Assembly (NCBI GenBank): GCA_026415675.1 | Contig: JAOAGQ010000067.1 | Coordinates: forward strand, 1 to 37,885 | Length of the DNA stretch: 37,885 nt | Direction of reading: 5' to 3' | Source: Syntrophorhabdaceae bacterium | GTDB taxonomy: Bacteria > Desulfobacterota > Syntrophorhabdia > Syntrophorhabdales > Syntrophorhabdaceae | In this document: one piece after another, positions 34,001 to 37,885 of the stretch | Numbering within the stretch: the first letter of the stretch is position 1 | Layout of the letters: every line of letters starts with the position of its first letter | Notes under the pieces: model-generated | The model's database searches: none | The model's input: only the letters and a program-made list of their open reading frames with translations | What the model was told of the DNA's origin: nothing | Program-made: the position numbers and the translations under genes

Positions 34001-34030
34001 AGCATAGTATTTATGGGAGTATTTTGTCAA
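34001..34030 (-). promoter_or_regulatory. Promoter for the kinase-metE-thiD-thiC-xseA run
   Basis: On the minus strand, TTGACA (plus-strand 34025-34030) is followed after 18 nt by TATGCT (plus-strand 34001-34006), about 60 bp upstream of the TTG start at 33939. It separates this run from the surface-protein genes. Confidence 0.5.
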
Positions 34031-34041
34031 GTCATGGGCTT

Positions 34042-35418
34042 TTACTGTTGCCATTCTATTACCCCGCTACCCTGGGTTATCTTTATCCAGTACGCCTTAC
34101 CCCTTGTGAACTTGGAAAGTAGGGTTGGTGTGAAGATGGAAGGGGTTAAAATCGATGGGGTATCCCTTTTTATATGTTTCCATACATTGTTGGTCCAGTT
34201 CCATATGATCGTCCATCTGTCGGTTAGACCCTCTACTTTTGTTTCGATGCCTGCATTGTCTATCCCCGAATAACCCACAAGATTCCATCCCTCGTACAGA
34301 AGAATCTTACCTGATGTATCCCGACCAATGACGGTAAGGGTTGCATCATCTTTCATATAGACCCAGTAACCCCTGCCGGGTTCAAAAGAGGTAAGCGTGG
34401 GATTTTCCATTCCTGGTTTATATTTCAGCCAGGTCTTTGTCTCGTTTTTGTAAGACCATACGATATTTACATTCGGGGATATGTCCTTCAACACGAGACC
34501 AATCGATGTATCGATGGGCTCAATCGGTATGGAGATAAAGTTCCAGCCTGTATTGAGGGTCAATATAAACTGGTTTATCGACTCAAGGGGCACCTCTATA
34601 TCGAGGGCATATCTCCCATTATCGGTATAGACAGGGGGCAGTGGGGATGGGAGAGAAGAACCCGTTGCTGTTCCCTGCCTTAAAATGATACTGCTCATCG
34701 GGTATTCGGTACTTGTGCTCTTCTCCCACACTTTGAATGTAAGGGGTTTGCCTGAGATGGCACTTTGACTGCCGTATACATGCATGAACCCGTATGTATT
34801 ACCCTTTTTGGTAAACAGAAAGTGGCCTATTACATTACCGTCTCCATCGAAGACACCTATCTCATCCCCGGGTTTGGGCTCTCTCCCTTTTATTGTTAAG
34901 TTTCCCCAGAAATCTACAGAACCCGAATATAACGACGGATCCGGTCTCGGGAAGTGGGTCGAAGTGTCTATGTTAAGGGCAAAATCTGTATCTCCCTGCC
35001 ACTCAGGGGGTATAAGAGAGGGCGTAGAGCTCCCGCCGTAGAACCCTTTTGTTAGAGAAAGCTCTGGGCCTTCAAGCTCTGTACCGGTTGAACTATCCCA
35101 GATCTTGACCGTGAGCACATCCCCTGCCTTAGCCCCCTCGTCTATGGATTGCGTCGATGGGTCATCGCCATAGACAGGGACCCTGCCGTATTTTCCCGGA
35201 ACACGTACCACATATAGGCCACATAATACACCCTGGGGATCAAAAAAGGCAACCTCGTCCCCCACCCTGGCATCGACACCGTTTATTTTAAAGTCACCGA
35301 AAAAGAAAGAAGCGGTGTTTGTAGGGGTAGGTTCAGGGAAATGGCCGGCGTGGGTGAATGAATGCCACAATATACAGGCAATGATCAATGTGCATATAAA
35401 ACGAAATGACCTGCTCAT
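34042..35418 (-). CDS. Exported protein with two GDEV/YG-HVYG modules and GWN repeats
   Basis: A 458-aa protein with a Sec signal peptide (MSRSFRFICTLIIACILWHS, cleavage near 24). Residues about 36-150 and 165-280 are two copies of a beta-rich module. Its hallmarks are an opening F-x-G-x-x-x-I-x-G, then GDEVAFFDPQGVLCGLY, and YGRVPVYGDDP or YGFMHVYGSQS. The C-terminal part (about 290-458) has two GWN repeats: NTGWNFISIPIEP...GRGYWVYMKDD and YEGWNLVGYSGI...GKAYWIKI. It has no membrane anchor or sorting signal that I recognise. It lies 12 bp after a small gene with the same module, so they are probably one operon. Function unknown; adhesion or matrix roles are guesses. Confidence 0.8.
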   Translation of the reverse strand: MSRSFRFICTLIIACILWHSFTHAGHFPEPTPTNTASFFFGDFKINGVDARVGDEVAFFDPQGVLCGLYVVRVPGKYGRVPVYGDDPSTQSIDEGAKAGDVLTVKIWDSSTGTELEGPELSLTKGFYGGSSTPSLIPPEWQGDTDFALNIDTSTHFPRPDPSLYSGSVDFWGNLTIKGREPKPGDEIGVFDGDGNVIGHFLFTKKGNTYGFMHVYGSQSAISGKPLTFKVWEKSTSTEYPMSSIILRQGTATGSSLPSPLPPVYTDNGRYALDIEVPLESINQFILTLNTGWNFISIPIEPIDTSIGLVLKDISPNVNIVWSYKNETKTWLKYKPGMENPTLTSFEPGRGYWVYMKDDATLTVIGRDTSGKILLYEGWNLVGYSGIDNAGIETKVEGLTDRWTIIWNWTNNVWKHIKRDTPSILTPSIFTPTLLSKFTRGKAYWIKITQGSGVIEWQQ

Positions 35419-35430
35419 CGTAAACCTTCC

Positions 35431-35838
35431 TTACTTTTTGATATCCACCCTGTTTCTCTCGGCATCCCCTGTCCACAATACGAGTCCATCGGTCTGTAAG
35501 GGTTCACCGTTCAACCTGAACATGAGGGGTTCATTCACTTTTGCCCCCTCAATAACTTCTGTCTTCGGATCATCACCGTATACATGGAGAAAACCGTATT
35601 GCCCATCCTTTGTAACGACGAATCTTCCGCACAGGATACCCCTACTACTGTAAACGGTGATCTCGTCCCCTGCCTTTGCCCCATCGGCCTTACCATAAAA
35701 ATCCATGAAATAAGGGGTGGCTATGGGTTCAGCGGAGAAGACGTGCAAGGGGAAAAGAAGTAGTATGATAAAAATCAGGGGAAGGGTATTTCCAAGCCCC
35801 GGTATTCGATATTCGATTCCCGAAATATATGTTCTCAT
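35431..35838 (-). CDS. Small exported protein with a single GDEV/YGFLHVYG module
   Basis: A 135-aa protein starting at the ATG 8 nt after AAGGAGG (plus-strand 35847-35853). It has a long hydrophobic signal segment (about 20-36, ending VFSA). The rest is one copy of the module found in its neighbours: FMDFYGKADGAKAGDEITVY, GILCGRFVVTKDGQYGFLHV and YGDDPKTEVIEGAKV. It lacks the GWN repeats. It could be a stand-alone subunit that assembles with the larger neighbours. The gene begins 13 bp after the upstream stop codon. Confidence 0.75.
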   Translation of the reverse strand: MRTYISGIEYRIPGLGNTLPLIFIILLLFPLHVFSAEPIATPYFMDFYGKADGAKAGDEITVYSSRGILCGRFVVTKDGQYGFLHVYGDDPKTEVIEGAKVNEPLMFRLNGEPLQTDGLVLWTGDAERNRVDIKK

Positions 35839-35851
35839 CTCACTCACCTCC

Positions 35852-37885
35852 TTACTCATATTTGAGGTTTCCAGGGGTCTTCATCTTTATCCACATACCG
35901 TAGCCCGGGCCTATGTACGTTAAATCGTTGAATCCGGGCAGATAGGGGTCGTATGTATGGAAGCCCGTATCGAAAGAACGCACGATGGAATACTTATTGG
36001 CGATCGACATGAAGGCATCCCCCATATCCGAAAGGAGGGTGTATTTTGTTGCATCAGGAGGGAAGGATACGGTGGGTTTACTCCCCATATACCTTATGTC
36101 CTCGGCCCAGTAACCTATGAGATTCCATCCTGAACGTAAGGGGAGTGTATCCAAAGATACCGCCCTCGTACCGCTTATTTTAAGTTCACCATCCTCCTTC
36201 ATCTTTATCCAGTATCCATAACCCCCTGCCATGTACTTCATATCACTGTAATCCGGCAGTAAGGGGTCGAAGGTGTGGGCCCCTTCACCGTCAAAACTCC
36301 TAACAACATCGCATTTTCCATCTATCGAGGAGAGGACCTGGGCGATGCTTGCCACCTTTATGTAGGTAGTGCCTGGTAGCATGGGTTCTGCAGGGGGTGT
36401 TGGTGTCGTATAGTAGCAGTTTTTAACGGAGAAGCTGATCAAGTTCCATCCTTTCTTAAGGGGTATCCTCTGTTCCTCTGCCCCGTTTAGATTAACGTTG
36501 GCCACCTGCCTGTCCCCCATCCATGCAGGGGGATTCGACCCGCTTATAACGGTTGCCGTTGCCAGCATCTCAATACCTGTACTAGCCCTATAGGCCTTAA
36601 ATGTAATGGCATCCCCTGTTGCCATACCCTCTGTCTTATAGACATGCATAAAACCGTACTGACCTGGAGTGGTAACTGTATACTGCCCACAGACGATATT
36701 ACCTTTGCATATAGCGGCAACCTCATCCCCTATATTTGCGGCCATACCGTTTATGGTGAATGTGCCGTAGAAGTCCATGGACTCCCCTGTTACACTCCCT
36801 AAAGTAAAATGCCTCTGTATGATGGGGACTGTACCATCCTGATAGTGCTTAAGGTTTGTCTTGCCGTCGTTGTTCGCATCTTTCCCTGCGTCGGAAGGAT
36901 CAAGGGGGTTTAAGCCGTATCTTACCTCCCATCCATCGGGCATACCGTCCATATCGGTGTCGGCCTTTGTAGGGTCTGTACCTCTCGAGTATTCCTCGAG
37001 GTTTGTAAGACCGTCATTATCTTTGTCGAGGGAGGCGTCGTTTCCATCAGTTGGGTTTAGGCCATATCTTACCTCCCAGTCATCGGGCATACCATCTCCG
37101 TCTGTATCCCCGAATGTACCACCCTGGAGTACTGCATAGGCCTTAAATGTAACGGGGGAACCTATAAGACCGGATGCGCTTGCAGATACAACCACCTCTC
37201 CTGTATTTGGACCCAGAATCAGTCTGTTTTTCGCATAACCGGCAGTGTCTGTTGGAACGGGAGAGGCGGTCGCAAAAGATGCGGAAGGGTCACCGGAGAC
37301 CCTTGCAAAATTGACATTTACACCTGTGACAGGATTCCCGAGGACATCCGTCACCTTAACAACAAAAGGGTTTGGCAGGGAAAGCCCCACCGTATTCGTC
37401 TGGTTATCCCCTGATATCTTTTCAAGCCTCATCGCCTGACCTACCTCGTAACCTGTGGCCGTGAATGTTACGGACTGGATCGGGTTACTGTCCTTTACGG
37501 TGGCAGTTACCGTGTTTGCGCCTGGGGTTACCCCTAGGGTTAGAATTGTAGAGGCCTTGCCGTCTGTGCCTGTTGTGACGGTTGTTTTGGAGAGGGTCCC
37601 TCCTCCCCCTGTTACCGTAAAGTCTACGACGATACCAGGTCTTGGTCTGTTGTCAGGATCATGGACAAGGGCCGTAAATGGATTGGAGAGGGCCATACCT
37701 ACCTGACCGGTCTGACCGTCCCCTGCGGACTTCTTTATATAGCTCTGAATTGTCGTGTCCTCCCCTATTCGGATTTCATCAATCGTCCAGCCACTACCCC
37801 TGTTATTTATCCCGCATCCCGATGCGGCGTTGTCTATCATGACAAATTTTATCCTCACATCGGGGATGCCTGCCCAGTTACTCAA
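35852..37885 (-). CDS. Large exported multidomain surface protein, N-terminus missing (partial)
   Basis: The frame is open to the window edge, so the true start and any signal peptide lie beyond 37885. Of the 677 visible residues, the first 45 or so look like the end of a jelly-roll domain (GSGWTIDEIRIGE). Two Big_1-like Ig domains follow (about 50-145 and 150-250), then a calcium-loop region (about 255-352) with DTDGDGMPDDWEVRYGLNP and its near copy DTDMDGMPDGWEVRYGLNP. One GDEV/YGFMHVY module (about 358-470) comes next. The protein ends with two repeats of about 95 residues, each opening GWNLI and closing GYG-W-IKM with VRSFD and a T-[YF]-DP-LP core between. It shares its modules with the two genes downstream. 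A secreted or surface structural role is likely. Confidence 0.8.
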   Translation of the reverse strand: MSNWAGIPDVRIKFVMIDNAASGCGINNRGSGWTIDEIRIGEDTTIQSYIKKSAGDGQTGQVGMALSNPFTALVHDPDNRPRPGIVVDFTVTGGGGTLSKTTVTTGTDGKASTILTLGVTPGANTVTATVKDSNPIQSVTFTATGYEVGQAMRLEKISGDNQTNTVGLSLPNPFVVKVTDVLGNPVTGVNVNFARVSGDPSASFATASPVPTDTAGYAKNRLILGPNTGEVVVSASASGLIGSPVTFKAYAVLQGGTFGDTDGDGMPDDWEVRYGLNPTDGNDASLDKDNDGLTNLEEYSRGTDPTKADTDMDGMPDGWEVRYGLNPLDPSDAGKDANNDGKTNLKHYQDGTVPIIQRHFTLGSVTGESMDFYGTFTINGMAANIGDEVAAICKGNIVCGQYTVTTPGQYGFMHVYKTEGMATGDAITFKAYRASTGIEMLATATVISGSNPPAWMGDRQVANVNLNGAEEQRIPLKKGWNLISFSVKNCYYTTPTPPAEPMLPGTTYIKVASIAQVLSSIDGKCDVVRSFDGEGAHTFDPLLPDYSDMKYMAGGYGYWIKMKEDGELKISGTRAVSLDTLPLRSGWNLIGYWAEDIRYMGSKPTVSFPPDATKYTLLSDMGDAFMSIANKYSIVRSFDTGFHTYDPYLPGFNDLTYIGPGYGMWIKMKTPGNLKYE
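36900..37105 (-). repeat. Duplicated calcium-loop unit (TSP3/dockerin-like)
   Basis: Two copies about 157 bp apart encode D-x-D-x-DGMPD-x-WEVRYGLNP-x-D. Each is followed by a second acidic loop (DKDNDGLTNLEE and DANNDGKTNLKH). The DNA copies remain very similar, pointing to a fairly recent internal duplication. Confidence 0.7.

Noticed and set aside
36900-37105. Short direct repeats as a possible CRISPR or tandem-repeat array
   Set aside because: They are in-frame protein repeats (calcium loops) within a coding sequence, with only two copies.

Overview
The window looks like chromosome from an anaerobic, Gram-negative bacterium of the Desulfobacterota/Nitrospirota kind. This is inferred from gene content and order, not from a phylogenetic marker. 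The evidence is formate-tetrahydrofolate ligase, a short zinc methionine synthase of the core-MetE type, radical-SAM ThiC, a periplasmic triheme cytochrome c7, envelope genes (a LapB homologue and an AsmA-like protein), and the block rplU-rpmA-obgE-proB-proA-nadD-rsfS. Base composition is moderate, with heavy use of AGG/AGA arginine codons and many overlapping gene junctions.

Layout. 1-1557: the 3' end of a MoeB/ThiF-type adenylyltransferase, cysK, and a small unknown protein. 1642-3537: a shrunken homologue of type IIG restriction-modification enzymes whose nuclease and methyltransferase catalytic motifs both look destroyed. 3553-5313 (-): fhs. Divergent from it at 5563-7112 is a Tat-exported FMN hydroxy-acid oxidoreductase plus a triheme cytochrome. 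7294-7365: tRNA-Thr(CGU). 7366-9031: a small accessory patch with a decayed ORF, a strong promoter, a secreted DUF3237 protein with foreign-looking codon use, and a transposase remnant broken by a 10-bp tandem duplication. 9032-13740: a zinc-ribbon peptide, a KefB-type cation/proton antiporter and a P2-type cation ATPase with no ordinary start codon. 13756-16722 (-): a large hybrid sensor kinase.

16923-28361 (+): one very tight run of twelve genes. It joins ribosomal proteins and ribosome assembly (rplU, rpmA, obgE, rsfS) to proline synthesis (proB, proA), NAD synthesis (nadD), a DksA/TraR-type regulator, an apparent LapA-LapB fusion, a ComF-like protein, an AsmA-like giant and a DUF2520 oxidoreductase. 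28372-33939 (-): xseA, thiC, thiD, core-MetE-like and a kinase with a pseudo-receiver, probably one operon read from a promoter near 34001-34030. 34042-37885 (-): three exported proteins that share a distinctive beta-rich module. The largest also has Ig-like and calcium-loop repeats and runs off the window end.

Working together: Fhs and the core-MetE-like protein point to folate/corrinoid one-carbon (Wood-Ljungdahl type) chemistry. The exported flavoenzyme and cytochrome look like an extracytoplasmic electron-input module. The strongest leads are the doubly dead restriction-modification homologue, the Tat flavoenzyme/cytochrome pair, the three-gene surface module family and the LapA-LapB fusion.
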